Origin: Paenibacillus sp. FSL R10-2734
Lineage (GTDB): Bacteria > Bacillota > Bacilli > Paenibacillales > Paenibacillaceae
Assembly (NCBI RefSeq): GCF_037963865.1
Contig: NZ_CP150170.1
Coordinates: 2,418,001 to 2,482,000, forward strand
Direction of reading: 5' to 3'
DNA: 64,000 nt
Shown here piece after piece: positions 7,450 to 16,967 of the stretch. Below the pieces are notes generated by a model. The model was not told the DNA's origin. It saw only the letters and a list, made by a program, of their open reading frames with translations, and did no database searches. The position numbers were made by a program, and so were the translations under genes. Numbering within the stretch: the stretch's first letter is position 1; each line of letters opens with the position of its first letter.

Positions 7450-10188
7450 ATGCTGGAGTTGATCGTAATTGGATACGATTTGGATGCATCACCTCGGATT
7501 ATGCATGGCGTCGTGATGTTGAAAAAAGCGCTCGAAACAAGCGGGTATCATGTCGAAGAGAAGCCTGGTGGCTGGTCATGGGATCGTTACAGAGAATCTG
7601 ATGTACCAAAAATATACGTCGGGTGCCGTCTCCAATCCGATCTGATTGTTGGTTTAGAAGACCATGATCTGCTGCTGTACCATACGAATGAACCAAACCG
7701 AGAAGGGTTTTATCTGTCCCTGTGCCCGGGGAGGCTGATCGTGGTCAGTGGTGGGGATGATAGCGGTGTATTATATGGCTGTCAAGAGCTATCGAGACAT
7801 ATTCGAGAACAAGGAGAACTACCGCACGAATTATCATTCGGAGATGCACCGCGATTAACGTGGCGTGGGCCTGCGATTGGTATACAGAAGCAGGAGATTG
7901 AGCTTGGTCGACAAGCATTTGAATATCCATGGACACCTGATCGGTTTCCATGGCTGTATGATAAAGTGATGTGGCTGGACTATTTGGATATGCTGCTCGA
8001 ACATCGGGGCAATGTCTTGTATTTGTGGAATGCTAACCCGTTCTCCTCGTTGATCGATTTGCCTGATGAACCGGAGGCGCGCGAGGTAACTACAACACAG
8101 CTGGAAAGAAACGCGAACCTACTGAACTGGCTAACCGCAGAGGCAGACAAACGAGGGATTCAATTAATTTTATCCTTCTACAGTATCCATATTCCCCATG
8201 GCTTTGCCAACAAGTACGGATTACCCTATCGACATCACCAACCGACTCCTATAACAAGCGAGTTCTACCGTAAATTATTATCTACTTTTGTTTGTACATT
8301 CCCGAAGGTAGGTTTGATGATCTGTCTTGGGGAACAGCTGAAGGGGCAAATGTACGGAGTAGAGTGGCTGTGTGAGACTATTTTACCCGGTATTCATGAG
8401 GGATTGCGTCAATCTTCCGCGGTAGAGCCACCGCCGGTCATTGTGCGTTCACACGGTATTGAGATTGAGGATGTGATGAGTGCTGCGAGTTCACTGTATC
8501 CGAATCTTCATTCCGAAATGAAATTCAATGGAGAATCACTTACAACCTGGGTTCCTAGAGGGAATGCGCAGCAATTGCATCAGAAGCTTGGTTCGCATGA
8601 CAGCGTCCATGTAGCAACGGTTCATATGGTAACGAATTTGGAGCCGTTTCGCTGGGGAGCGCCCTCGTTTATTCAACGTTGCGTACAATCCATCCACTAT
8701 CGATTAAAGGCCACGGCGCTACAATTTTATCCTTTATCGTACTGGAACTGGCCATATTCACCGGACAAGGCGGATATTCGTATCAAGCAGGTAGATCGGG
8801 ATTGGATCTGGTTTGAGGCTTGGCTACGATATGCGTGGAATCCGGATCGGGACGCTATAACAGAGCGCCAGCATTGGATTTCGCGACTGGAGCATAAGTT
8901 TGGCAGTAAAGAGGCGGGCGAGCTTATTCTTCGTGCCTACGAATCTTCAGGTCGCTGTGCTCCATTGCTGCTTCGCCGTTTTGGCATCACGCAGGGCAAT
9001 CGTCAGACGATGAGTCTGGGCATGACGATGAGCCAACTGACGAATCCAGAACGGTACGTTCCATGGCCTGAGCTATGGAAATCGCATGCGCCACCTGGAG
9101 AACGATTGGAGCAATATGTGCTTAAGGAATTAACAGGACTTCCGCATAGGGGAGAGACGCCCCTTGATATTATCAAGGAGACAGAGCATTCTTCCGAGGA
9201 AGCGTTCAAAGCGGTGCAGCAGGCAAGAAACTACGTACATAAGAATAAGGCTGAGTTTGAACGTATCGTGACGGATATGGATGCAATCCGCATCATGACG
9301 GGCGTGTACACATGTAAGGTAAGGGCAGCCATGCTTGTATATATGTATAAGCATATGGTTGGAGGGAACTACTCGATGAGGCTAGAGTTGCTGGAAGAAG
9401 CGGCAGAATGGGTGGAAAAGAGTGTAACAGAATACCGAAGGCTCACGGAGGTTACAGCACAACAATACTGGTTCGCTGGCGGCATGCAAACGAGACTGCG
9501 CAAGGTACCATTTCGTGACGGGAAAGCTTATAGCCACTGGTCAGATTGCTTACCCATGTATGAACAAGAGCTGGCTGTGTTTCGTCAACGAATAAGTGAC
9601 TTGCGAATAGGCGCTTTACCAGATTTTCTTATGCAGGAGTCAAGTTCGAATCACTATCAACGATACCGTCAAGCCGACTTTACGTTGGAAAGTGAACATG
9701 CGGAGCTGTTCCAAATTGAGAAAGGGGCTCGTGTGTTTACGGATGGTGATATCCCGATTATTGGTTGTGCGGAAGAGCTGTCTGGATTGACGGGTATTCG
9801 GTTTAGTCAGCGTCAAGCGACTCACGAAGAGATGATTCTAGAGATAGAGTTAAAGTCACCGTCTATTATTCTGGTAGGGTTATTTCATTCCCAAGATGAA
9901 CAGTGGCTGCAACCGATTGCCTATGATTCTGATCAGCGGGGCTATTCCAGACTTGATCCCGTATTACAGAAAGGTATTAGGGTGTTCGCCTATCCATCTA
10001 TTAATATCCATGCGTTGTCCTATGAAGCGGGACGTCACTCGGTTTGTTACGGGAAGGGAGCATTTCTAATTGTAGGTGTAATCGAGCCGAATCAGATGCT
10101 GTCGGATCGTGAGTTCGATCAGAGAAATAACGGTAATATGCTGCTGGATTGGCTGTTTGAAACAGCCGCTGTAGCACCAGTGAATTAA
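7450..10188 (+). CDS. 912-aa putative glycoside hydrolase, paralogue of the 42477 gene
   Basis: This protein and the product of 42477-45185 align over their whole length. The N-terminal about 130 residues resemble the small alpha/beta domain in front of GH20/GH67-type barrels (YHTNEPNREGFYLSLCPGRL, VVSGGDDSGVLYG). A TIM-barrel-like region follows, with conserved DRFPWLYDKVMWLDYLDML, LMICLGEQLKG (Glu295) and SEMKFNGESLTTW (Glu356, Glu362); these carboxylates are the best catalytic candidates. The C-terminal half is largely helical and ends in a beta region. No signal peptide is present. It closes the operon with the propeller and GH28 genes. I cannot assign a substrate; alpha-glucuronidase-like chemistry is one possibility. 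The start at 7450 has GGGAGGAG upstream. Confidence 0.7.
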   Translation: MLELIVIGYDLDASPRIMHGVVMLKKALETSGYHVEEKPGGWSWDRYRESDVPKIYVGCRLQSDLIVGLEDHDLLLYHTNEPNREGFYLSLCPGRLIVVSGGDDSGVLYGCQELSRHIREQGELPHELSFGDAPRLTWRGPAIGIQKQEIELGRQAFEYPWTPDRFPWLYDKVMWLDYLDMLLEHRGNVLYLWNANPFSSLIDLPDEPEAREVTTTQLERNANLLNWLTAEADKRGIQLILSFYSIHIPHGFANKYGLPYRHHQPTPITSEFYRKLLSTFVCTFPKVGLMICLGEQLKGQMYGVEWLCETILPGIHEGLRQSSAVEPPPVIVRSHGIEIEDVMSAASSLYPNLHSEMKFNGESLTTWVPRGNAQQLHQKLGSHDSVHVATVHMVTNLEPFRWGAPSFIQRCVQSIHYRLKATALQFYPLSYWNWPYSPDKADIRIKQVDRDWIWFEAWLRYAWNPDRDAITERQHWISRLEHKFGSKEAGELILRAYESSGRCAPLLLRRFGITQGNRQTMSLGMTMSQLTNPERYVPWPELWKSHAPPGERLEQYVLKELTGLPHRGETPLDIIKETEHSSEEAFKAVQQARNYVHKNKAEFERIVTDMDAIRIMTGVYTCKVRAAMLVYMYKHMVGGNYSMRLELLEEAAEWVEKSVTEYRRLTEVTAQQYWFAGGMQTRLRKVPFRDGKAYSHWSDCLPMYEQELAVFRQRISDLRIGALPDFLMQESSSNHYQRYRQADFTLESEHAELFQIEKGARVFTDGDIPIIGCAEELSGLTGIRFSQRQATHEEMILEIELKSPSIILVGLFHSQDEQWLQPIAYDSDQRGYSRLDPVLQKGIRVFAYPSINIHALSYEAGRHSVCYGKGAFLIVGVIEPNQMLSDREFDQRNNGNMLLDWLFETAAVAPVN

Positions 10189-10209
10189 TTATTACATCTA
10201 CCGAATCCC

Positions 10210-10262
10210 CCTATAATTTAGTTGCATCAGCCTAAGAAAGCGCAGGCATTCCCATCTATAAT
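10210..10262 (+). promoter_or_regulatory. Promoter P2 with tandem AraC-type half-sites
   Basis: Half-site CCTATAATTT begins at 10210 and CCTAAGAAAG at 10231 (21 bp apart). A perfect TATAAT lies at 10257-10262, 26 bp after the start of half-site 2. The geometry matches P1, P3 and P4. It should drive the solute-binding protein gene at 10394 and leaves a leader of about 125 bases. Confidence 0.75.
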
Positions 10263-10338
10263 AAGTCTTACTTGAAGCAGTTCATATCATCTGTTTCGAT
10301 GAGTCGAGGAAATAGAGCAATGTCACATCAAACAGAAT

Positions 10339-10353
10339 AGAGAGCGCTTACAA
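10339..10353 (-). promoter_or_regulatory. Candidate cre (CcpA) site in the leader
   Basis: Read on the minus strand, TTGTAAGCGCTCTCT matches the Bacillus cre consensus WTGNAANCGNWNNCW at every position. It lies about 75 bp downstream of the -10 of P2, so CcpA bound here would act as a roadblock, giving glucose repression of the binding-protein gene. Confidence 0.55.
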
Positions 10354-10393
10354 GTGTTAAAAATGGGTCAAATTAAAAGGGAGGAATATTCTA

Positions 10394-11737
10394 ATGGTAC
10401 GAAAGGTGATGACGAAAGTGTTAACCTCTGTGATGCTGTTATCTGTATTGGCAGCATGTGGAGGTACGAAGGAAGTCGATGATTCGCAAACATCACAATC
10501 CAATGCTCCGAATGCAACCGAGACAGCAAGCAGCACCAATCCTGAAGATATTAAAGCTGATCTGAATTGGTTCGGTCTTGCACAACCAAAAGAATTTGAG
10601 GATCGTTACGGCCAGTATATTAAGAAAAAATTCCCTAATGTTAATATAACGTACATCAACCAGACTGAAGAACGCAAAATGGAGCAAGTTATTGCTTCAG
10701 GTACAGACATCGATATATATCTAGCCACAGCGGGTGAGTTGCGTGAAGACTGGATTCCTGCAAATTTGGCGCAGGATCTTACCCCGCTAATCTCATCGCA
10801 TAATATTCCATTGGATACGATCGAACCTGCCTATATGGATGCGGTGACGATCGATGGCAAAACCTATTTGCTACCACTCAGCGATAATAAATTTGTCATG
10901 TATTATAATAAAAGCATCTTCGATCGTTTCGGTGTTGAATATCCTCATGATGGGATGACATGGGATGAAGCGATTGATCTTGGTAAGAAAATTACACGTA
11001 ATGAAGATGGCAAGCAATATTTAGGTCTTTGGTTATCGCCTAAGCATTACCTTCGTGTTACTCAAAACTCTGCTGGATTCGTTGACCCTGCTACGAATAA
11101 GGCAACCGTTAATAATGATCAGTGGAAATTTATCTATGATAATATCTTCTATAAGCTATCTCGTGATCCAGGTGTACAGCAACGTGCTTCCGAAAAGTTT
11201 TACGGACATGATGACTTTAATAAGGAATTCCTAGTCGGCATGTATGTCTTTACATCGGGTTGGATGAACAGTGCCAACAGCTCGCTTGCGATGGATTGGG
11301 ACATTGCATCTGTCCCAGAATTCAAGGAATACCCTGGTCTGAATACGCAGCCTTATGCAACCTATGTGGGTATTACATCCACCTCCAAACATCAGGAAGT
11401 TGCTGCGGAAATTGCAAAATATTTAGTTTCAGAAGAGTATCAGACCATTATGTCTAAAAGAGGTTACATTACACCTTTAACTACACAAGCGGTACGTGAT
11501 GTTGCATTTGCTGATTACGAGTTCGCAAAAACAAAAAATATTCAAGCATTGTACCACGGCAAGCCTGCGCCGCAACGTACCATGACAGAATATGATGAAA
11601 TCGTACTTGAACAAGCGATGTACACAGGTGGTGTTATCCCTGAGATTGTAAAAGGTAAAATGGATGTGAATACCGCCTTGCGACAAGCTGAGGAAAATGG
11701 CAACAAGCTAATTCAAGAGCAAATCGCTCAACAATAA
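10394..11737 (+). CDS. CUT1-type sugar-binding lipoprotein (ABC importer)
   Basis: The product captures a sugar or oligosaccharide outside the cell and delivers it to an ABC importer. The N-terminus is a lipoprotein signal ending in LSVLAACGG (lipobox Cys about residue 22), followed by a Ser/Thr/Asn-rich linker and a family-1 binding-protein fold with typical segments (YYNKSIFDRFGVEYP, TWDEAIDLGKKIT). Length, 447 residues, is normal. AAAGGGAGG (10377-10385) sets the start. No permease genes sit next to it; the nearest are the two pairs at 22733-24612 and 29043-30875, one of which probably serves it. It has its own promoter (P2), a cre site and a terminator, so it can be made in excess over the rest. 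Confidence 0.92.
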   Translation: MVRKVMTKVLTSVMLLSVLAACGGTKEVDDSQTSQSNAPNATETASSTNPEDIKADLNWFGLAQPKEFEDRYGQYIKKKFPNVNITYINQTEERKMEQVIASGTDIDIYLATAGELREDWIPANLAQDLTPLISSHNIPLDTIEPAYMDAVTIDGKTYLLPLSDNKFVMYYNKSIFDRFGVEYPHDGMTWDEAIDLGKKITRNEDGKQYLGLWLSPKHYLRVTQNSAGFVDPATNKATVNNDQWKFIYDNIFYKLSRDPGVQQRASEKFYGHDDFNKEFLVGMYVFTSGWMNSANSSLAMDWDIASVPEFKEYPGLNTQPYATYVGITSTSKHQEVAAEIAKYLVSEEYQTIMSKRGYITPLTTQAVRDVAFADYEFAKTKNIQALYHGKPAPQRTMTEYDEIVLEQAMYTGGVIPEIVKGKMDVNTALRQAEENGNKLIQEQIAQQ

Positions 11738-11764
11738 TAGGCTTAGGCAAGGCAAAATACAACC

Positions 11765-11810
11765 AATCGCCCTCTATTGTAAGTCAATTAGGGGGCGATT
11801 TTCTTATTTC
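11765..11810 (+). terminator. Rho-independent terminator after the binding-protein gene
   Basis: AATCGCCCTCTA pairs with TAGGGGGCGATT (one mismatch), with an inner TTG/CAA pair, followed by a T-rich stretch. It isolates the binding-protein gene from the operon that begins at 11940. Confidence 0.8.
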
Positions 11811-11850
11811 TGTAATAATTGTCTGTAGTTAGGTTAGATGATTCGATTGC

Positions 11851-11904
11851 CCTATAAATTCCCCCGTTAAGCCCGAGGTAGAGTAAATCATCTATCGATA
11901 TACT
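11851..11904 (+). promoter_or_regulatory. Promoter P3 with tandem AraC-type half-sites
   Basis: Half-site CCTATAAATT begins at 11851; a poorer second half-site, CCGAGGTAGAG, begins at 11873 (22 bp). TATACT lies at 11899-11904, again 26 bp from the start of half-site 2. It should drive 11940-15218. Confidence 0.6.
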
Positions 11905-11939
11905 ATTGAATAGGAAGCGATGGAAGGAGATACTCTCGC

Positions 11940-14081
11940 ATGATTGATGAAGAGCTGAAGGCTGGAAGGAAGTCACTACGTACCGTTCCTGGTAGTCTTC
12001 TGCTAGGTTCTACTGGCGCACGTTTATGGGCAGATTATGTGGAGGCAGCTCCTGGATTTGTCGGACGATTTGACTTCATTCACAAAGTTAATATTCCACT
12101 TTTATTTACTATTCTAGTGAATGGGCAAACATTCAACATGGATACGGCATCAACTGATTGGTATCCAAGCCAGCTTCAAATGACCTATAAGGATGATTCG
12201 CTTCAGTATGCGGAAGTGAAGTTTATTACGTGGGAAGATTGCGCTATATCTTGCCAATCCTGGACGAACCGGTCGGATCGAGAGCTGTTGCTACAGTTGA
12301 AAGCGCCCCCTGAGTTTGTTATGTATGGGGACACCGCTCTGCAAGGCGGATATGATATTCCCTTCTACACCTTCGATATAGATGCGAGCATCGCATTAAG
12401 TGACACCTCATTGTTACTCGAAGGATTAAGACTCGCTCCTGGTGAGACGAAGGATTTTATCATTGTAACAGCTTTAGGAATTCGCTCACAAGATAAGAAG
12501 GAGACACTGTTGAACCGTGCATCGCTAGCGATTAGACAGTTTACGGCTAACCTTGATCAAGCATCATTAGAACAGCGGACAGTTTATAAACAATGGTTCG
12601 AGGGCGCACCGAAATTTAACTCCAATGATCCATTATTGAATAAAACTTGGTTGTATCGATGGTTTTTACTCCGTCACAACATGGCAGATCCGAAATATGG
12701 CTTGCTCCAGCATCCTTTATTTTACGAAGGACGTTCTCATAAGAAGACGAAAAAACCTTTTACAAAAGGTGGCTGGGAGTTCAGTAAGCTAATTAACTTA
12801 TCTGTTCCACTGCATTTGACCGATGCTAAATGGCATCATGATCCTACTGCAAGTATTGGTGCGCTACATAACATGCAGGAGACTCCTGCCGAGAATGGAA
12901 TGTACACCTGCTTAACAGTGGATGAACAAATGCACTCCTTTGCCAATTATATTGGGTGGGCAGCCTACAATTTGTTTCTTATACACCGAGATAAAACAGT
13001 AATTTTGAATGCGCTTCCAGGTCTGAAGGCGCAGCTCACCAGCTGGCAAGAGGTGTATGGTAACGAACATGATGATTTGATGACAGAATACCGACATACT
13101 CGCACGGGGAAGGAATATCAGCCGAGTTACTGGTACTTCCATAACTACCCTCGTAATCCAAAGGATCCGGAGACGTATACGCATGTGAAGCGAGTCGACC
13201 GGACGGTCTATCATTACTTGAATGCCACCGGCGTGGCACGACTCTGCGAGTTGGTTGGGGATCAGGAAGCAGAAGTATATTTACAGCTTGCAGATCGAAT
13301 TAAGAACGATGTGTTGGAGAAAATGTGGGATGATACAACGGATTTCTTCTACGATTTACACTATGAGACGGATGAGAAGGCACTCGTTAAAAATATTGTC
13401 GGCTTCTACCCTGCATGGGCAGGGATGCTGGATGATCGACACGATGGACTTTTGCAGCATTTGTTGAATCCGAAAGAATTCGCTACAGGCTGTCGATATC
13501 CTACGGTTGCCGCTGACAGTATCGCTTATTCGAAGGAAGGTGGATGGTTCGGTCATTTTGTAAAAGGTCGCAATGGCTGTATGTGGAACGGACCGACCTG
13601 GCCTTATACCAACTCTGTTATACTCGATGCGCTAGCGAGGGAGAGTAAGCGGAATAATCACAAGTATGATGAGGCATTTGCGAAGGATTTGAGGGAATAT
13701 TCTTTCCTGCATTTCCAGAATCGCGATTTAACCCAGCCGTGTCTTGTTGAGCATTATAACAGTGAAACAGGCGAGCCGCTTAGTGATGAACAAGAATATA
13801 ATCATTCGTACTATATTGATTTAATTATTAGCCATGTGGCAGGGCTATCTATTACTGCTGATGGTATTCAGTTGGATCCGCTTGATATTGGGCTAGATTA
13901 TTTCGAACTTGATCAGGTGAAGGTAGCTGGTCAAGACATTCGGATTACATACGGCAAACCGGGTCTAAGTAGCTATCCAGAAGGTATTGAAGTCGGCTAC
14001 AGAATCTATCTCAATGGTCAACTCATTAATAAGGAAGAGCAGTTAAGAGCTGTCAAGCTACCACTGACATGGAATAAATAA
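11940..14081 (+). CDS. GH63/MGH1-like (alpha/alpha)6-barrel glycoside hydrolase
   Basis: The 713-residue cytoplasmic protein has an N-terminal beta-sandwich (about residues 1-200) and a C-terminal helical-barrel domain. The segment GCMWNGPTWPYTNSVILDAL is typical of the GH63 and mannosylglycerate-hydrolase-like barrels; an acidic pair is present near SDEQEYNHSYYIDL. A short beta tail closes the protein. GH63-related families include alpha-glucosidases and, in RG-II loci, beta-L-arabinofuranosidases of the (alpha/alpha)6 type, so the substrate stays open. GGAAGGAGA precedes the start. It is followed after 21 bases by a sialidase-like gene, and the two share promoter P3. Confidence 0.72.
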   Translation: MIDEELKAGRKSLRTVPGSLLLGSTGARLWADYVEAAPGFVGRFDFIHKVNIPLLFTILVNGQTFNMDTASTDWYPSQLQMTYKDDSLQYAEVKFITWEDCAISCQSWTNRSDRELLLQLKAPPEFVMYGDTALQGGYDIPFYTFDIDASIALSDTSLLLEGLRLAPGETKDFIIVTALGIRSQDKKETLLNRASLAIRQFTANLDQASLEQRTVYKQWFEGAPKFNSNDPLLNKTWLYRWFLLRHNMADPKYGLLQHPLFYEGRSHKKTKKPFTKGGWEFSKLINLSVPLHLTDAKWHHDPTASIGALHNMQETPAENGMYTCLTVDEQMHSFANYIGWAAYNLFLIHRDKTVILNALPGLKAQLTSWQEVYGNEHDDLMTEYRHTRTGKEYQPSYWYFHNYPRNPKDPETYTHVKRVDRTVYHYLNATGVARLCELVGDQEAEVYLQLADRIKNDVLEKMWDDTTDFFYDLHYETDEKALVKNIVGFYPAWAGMLDDRHDGLLQHLLNPKEFATGCRYPTVAADSIAYSKEGGWFGHFVKGRNGCMWNGPTWPYTNSVILDALARESKRNNHKYDEAFAKDLREYSFLHFQNRDLTQPCLVEHYNSETGEPLSDEQEYNHSYYIDLIISHVAGLSITADGIQLDPLDIGLDYFELDQVKVAGQDIRITYGKPGLSSYPEGIEVGYRIYLNGQLINKEEQLRAVKLPLTWNK

Positions 14082-14102
14082 TCATGTAAAGGAGTTAGAG
14101 CG

Positions 14103-15218
14103 ATGCAACTAACAGACCGATACGATGGGATTCTACGGCAATCGGAGCAGGATTCACAATTAACGGAAGCACTGCTACCGATCAGGTATGAGCCAGATAG
14201 TCATTCTGCCAATATGCTAGAACTAGATAATGGGGATTTGTTATGCGTATGGTTCTCAGGAAGTGGTGAAGGCAATCCAGATACGAATGTACTGCTGTCG
14301 AGACTACCGGCAGGTAGCAATCGGTGGGAGGAGCCTATCGAAGTTGCATCTGACCTCGAGCGCTCGGAGCAGAATCCAGTTGTTTTCCAAGCACCAGACG
14401 GCGGAATCTGGCTTCTTCATACGTCAACCGAACCGCATAATCAGCGCACATCCCGTATTATATTCCGTATCTCGGAAGACCGTGGTCGTACGTGGGGCGA
14501 ACGTTGTGTTCTGCATGAAGGACCTGGCCTATTCCTTCGCAGTCCAATCCTGGCCATGAGCAACGGAGAATGGCTACTTCCCTGTTATTATTGTAAGGAT
14601 GGAGGACATTATAGTGTTGTGCTGATATCAAGTGACCAGGGTGCAACGTGGAAGGAATACGAGGTTGAGGGCGCTCAGCATCGCGTTCAGATGAGTGTTG
14701 TGGAACGTCATCCTGGGACATTATTTGCTGTTTTCCGTAGTCGTCAAGCGGATCGCATTTATAGCAGCACCTCAACCGATTTTGGTAGAACCTGGAGCCA
14801 GCCTATCAAAACTGCACTACCGAACAACAACTCCTCTGTCCAGATGACACAGCTTACGAACGGGGATTTAGTTCTTATCTATAATGATTCCACCATGGAA
14901 AGAGATCAACATCGCTGGGTACAAAGAAAAGGAGAATGGCGTAAAAAGCCGCTACGCACACCACTGACTATCGCAGTGTCGGAAGACGGTGGAGCAACAT
15001 GGCCCTATATTAGAAATATTCAGATCTCTGATGCGGAATATCGAGAATTCCAGATTGGCTATTCTTATCCATGTATAATACAAACGAAGGATGGTATCAT
15101 TCATACGGCGTATTCTTTCTTGCGGAAAGCGATTAAGTACGTACAATTCACAGAGGATTGGATCAAGGGTCGGAAGGATGCTAGTTTAGTGGTTCTTGAG
15201 GAAGAAGATCTTTTGTAA
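14103..15218 (+). CDS. Sialidase-like six-bladed propeller (BNR/Asp-box) protein
   Basis: This is a single-domain, 371-residue sialidase-fold protein without a signal peptide. Asp-box repeats are clear: SEDRGRTWGE, SSDQGATWKE, STDFGRTWSQ and SEDGGATWPY. The region fits the BNR_2 exo-sialidase group. True sialic acid is unlikely as a substrate beside so many pectin genes; a 2-keto-3-deoxy sugar acid of pectin (KDO or DHA) or another acidic sugar is more attractive, but this is inference. AAAGGAG (14089-14095) precedes the ATG. It is the last gene of the P3 unit. Confidence 0.8.
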   Translation: MQLTDRYDGILRQSEQDSQLTEALLPIRYEPDSHSANMLELDNGDLLCVWFSGSGEGNPDTNVLLSRLPAGSNRWEEPIEVASDLERSEQNPVVFQAPDGGIWLLHTSTEPHNQRTSRIIFRISEDRGRTWGERCVLHEGPGLFLRSPILAMSNGEWLLPCYYCKDGGHYSVVLISSDQGATWKEYEVEGAQHRVQMSVVERHPGTLFAVFRSRQADRIYSSTSTDFGRTWSQPIKTALPNNNSSVQMTQLTNGDLVLIYNDSTMERDQHRWVQRKGEWRKKPLRTPLTIAVSEDGGATWPYIRNIQISDAEYREFQIGYSYPCIIQTKDGIIHTAYSFLRKAIKYVQFTEDWIKGRKDASLVVLEEEDLL

Positions 15219-15297
15219 TCGCTTTAATTGTAATAATTTGCTATAGTTACTGTATATATTCATGAGATTCACCTACACAACGATTGAGGTGATAAAT

Positions 15298-16185
15298 ATG
15301 GATTGGCGTGTAATAGAATTGCGTGGAGAAAAGTTCTTTCATTCTAAATTTGATATTTTCGTTAATCGAGAAATGGAGTCTTTTTCGCTTTCACAGCATA
15401 CTCATGATTTTATTGAAATTAGCTATGTAGAGGAAGGGACTGGCTATCATTACATTGAGGATGAAATGATCCAAATTAAACGCGGTGATTTGTTCGTCAT
15501 CCCGATTGGAACATCTCATGTTTTTCGGCCCTCCTCTCGGGATAAGCAGCTTGTGATCTATAATTGTATTTTTCGCGTTAGCTTGCTAGAGCAATTGCGA
15601 TCCTCCGTCTGTGAATCCTCGATGCTGTACAAATTTTTGTACGAATCACCGCCTTCTTCATTAAAGAGGCTGTATTACCAAGATAAGTTTGATAAGTTCT
15701 TAAACTTATTGCACAGTATGCATAGGGAATTTATTAATAAAGGTCATCGTTATGAGATTCTAATCATGGGTCAATTGATTCAGGCACTTGCCATGCTACA
15801 GCGCTACGAATGTGATGATAGCTTGGTTTCGACGCCCGTAACTAACATGGATAACGCCATCCAATATATCAACGAGCATTTTGCAATGAATATAACAGTT
15901 CAACAAGTAGCGGAGCGTTCATTTATGAGTGCTAGTCATTTTCAACGACTATTCAAGAAAACAACAGGTGTTACGTTTATGCAGTATTTGCAAAATATCC
16001 GTATACAACGCTGCTGCGAGCTATTGAAATCAACCGAGATTTCGATTCAGGAGGCCGCGAATCAGGTTGGATATCAGGATATGAAGTTTTTTCATGCGTT
16101 ATTTCGTAAAAAGACGGGTGTAACGCCGAGGCAGTATCGGAAGAGCACGCAGGATCTAGAGTTTCCGTTGGCTTCGTCAGAATAA
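15298..16185 (+). CDS. AraC-family transcriptional regulator (cupin sensor plus HTH)
   Basis: A 295-residue regulator with an N-terminal cupin sugar-sensing domain (HTHDFIEISYVEEGTGYHYI, then KRGDLFVIPIGTSHVF) and two C-terminal helix-turn-helix motifs (NITVQQVAERSFMSASHFQR; SIQEAANQVGYQD) ending in the signature FFHALFRKKTGVTPRQYR. The start at 15298 is chosen because GAGGTGAT lies 7 bases upstream; the in-frame ATG at 15262 lacks such a site. It sits in the middle of the pectin genes, between the P3 and P4 units, and is the most likely activator of the four promoters with paired CCTATAAA half-sites. The inducer would be a sugar released by the pathway. Confidence 0.92.
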   Translation: MDWRVIELRGEKFFHSKFDIFVNREMESFSLSQHTHDFIEISYVEEGTGYHYIEDEMIQIKRGDLFVIPIGTSHVFRPSSRDKQLVIYNCIFRVSLLEQLRSSVCESSMLYKFLYESPPSSLKRLYYQDKFDKFLNLLHSMHREFINKGHRYEILIMGQLIQALAMLQRYECDDSLVSTPVTNMDNAIQYINEHFAMNITVQQVAERSFMSASHFQRLFKKTTGVTFMQYLQNIRIQRCCELLKSTEISIQEAANQVGYQDMKFFHALFRKKTGVTPRQYRKSTQDLEFPLASSE

Positions 16186-16223
16186 AGAGCGGCACTAAGC
16201 CGATATAGCAAAGATTAGAAAAA

Positions 16224-16267
16224 GATCGTTCTCCCTTTTATTCGAAAAAGGGGGACGATCTTTTTTG
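16224..16267 (+). terminator. Strong rho-independent terminator after the araC gene
   Basis: GATCGTTCTCCCTTTT pairs with AAAAAGGGGGACGATC around an ATTCG-type loop and is followed by TTTTTTGCTTTTTTT. It ends the regulator transcript before repeat cassette 2. Confidence 0.92.
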
Positions 16268-16277
16268 CTTTTTTTGA

Positions 16278-16918
16278 AATGGAGCCAAATATTTTAAGAC
16301 GAATGCGTTTTGATGAGAGAGGTCATAGTGAGCCCTGCTTTTAATTAAGCACACGCCTCTTTGGGATGTATAACGGACCGGGCGGACCTCCTCCAAAATG
16401 CATGTTTTAGTCGAGCTTACGGACAAATGTATGCGAAAAACCGAATACAATGTGCCGACGGTAACGTAAACGAGTCAAATGTATGCGAAAAACTGAACAC
16501 AATGTGCCGACGGTAACGTAAACGAGCCGAATGTATGCGAAAAACCGAACACAATGTGCCGCGGGTAACGTAAACGAGCCAAATGTATGCGGAAAACTGA
16601 ACACAATGTGCCGCCAGTAACGTAAACGAGCCAAATGTATGCGAAAAACCGAACACAATGTGCCGACGGTAACGTAAACGAGACTTCGCCGTTATTCGCC
16701 TCAAATCACCCTGGAATGGGCTTGTTATTAGAAAATAAGTGCAATATGGTCCGTCCCTCTCTACGTAGGAGTAGATGGATAGCGTTCAAGATTACAGATG
16801 TACTTGGCATTGAAAAAGTAGAAGAAAGCTCCAAGGTAGAATAGAAAGGGCTACCCATGCTGAAGTGCCTGAATTTACTCCAGATCTTTAAAGGACCGAG
16901 CGGTAGATGAGGTTTTTC
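16278..16918 (+). repeat. Dispersed intergenic repeat cassette, copy 2
   Basis: Left flank TTAATTAAGCACACGCCTCT (from about 16342) and GGACCGGGCGGACC, a 52-bp unit array, right flank CCGTTATTCGCCTCAAATCA and GGGCTTGTTATTAG, then a tail with TTTAAAGGACCGAGCGGTAG. The tail is shared with copy 3 (47440-47488). The motif GGACCGAGCGG occurs on both sides of the array. No coding region is seen here. Confidence 0.85.
16425..16684 (+). repeat. Tandem array of five 52-bp units
   Basis: Units start at 16425, 16477, 16529, 16581 and 16633, each exactly 52 bp, with the same sequence family as the array at 3347-3865. Several units here have GAACACAATG instead of GAATACAATG. Confidence 0.95.
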
Positions 16919-16949
16919 TTATTATATAGGTCATCTGAGCTGAGGTTAT

Positions 16950-16964
16950 TGTGAGCGCTTGCAT
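16950..16964 (-). promoter_or_regulatory. Candidate cre (CcpA) site upstream of P4
   Basis: Read on the minus strand, ATGCAAGCGCTCACA matches WTGNAANCGNWNNCW at every position. It lies four bases before the first activator half-site of P4, so CcpA bound here could block the activator and repress the long operon when glucose is present. Confidence 0.6.
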
Positions 16965-16967
16965 CAC

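Noticed and set aside
15226..15240. cre site near TTGTAATCGCTTTAA
   Set aside because: The end of the site lacks the conserved C, so it does not fit the consensus used for the two accepted sites.
16407..16704. Minus-strand genes in repeat array 2
   Set aside because: Same reason as for array 1; overlapping frames give the same peptide segments.
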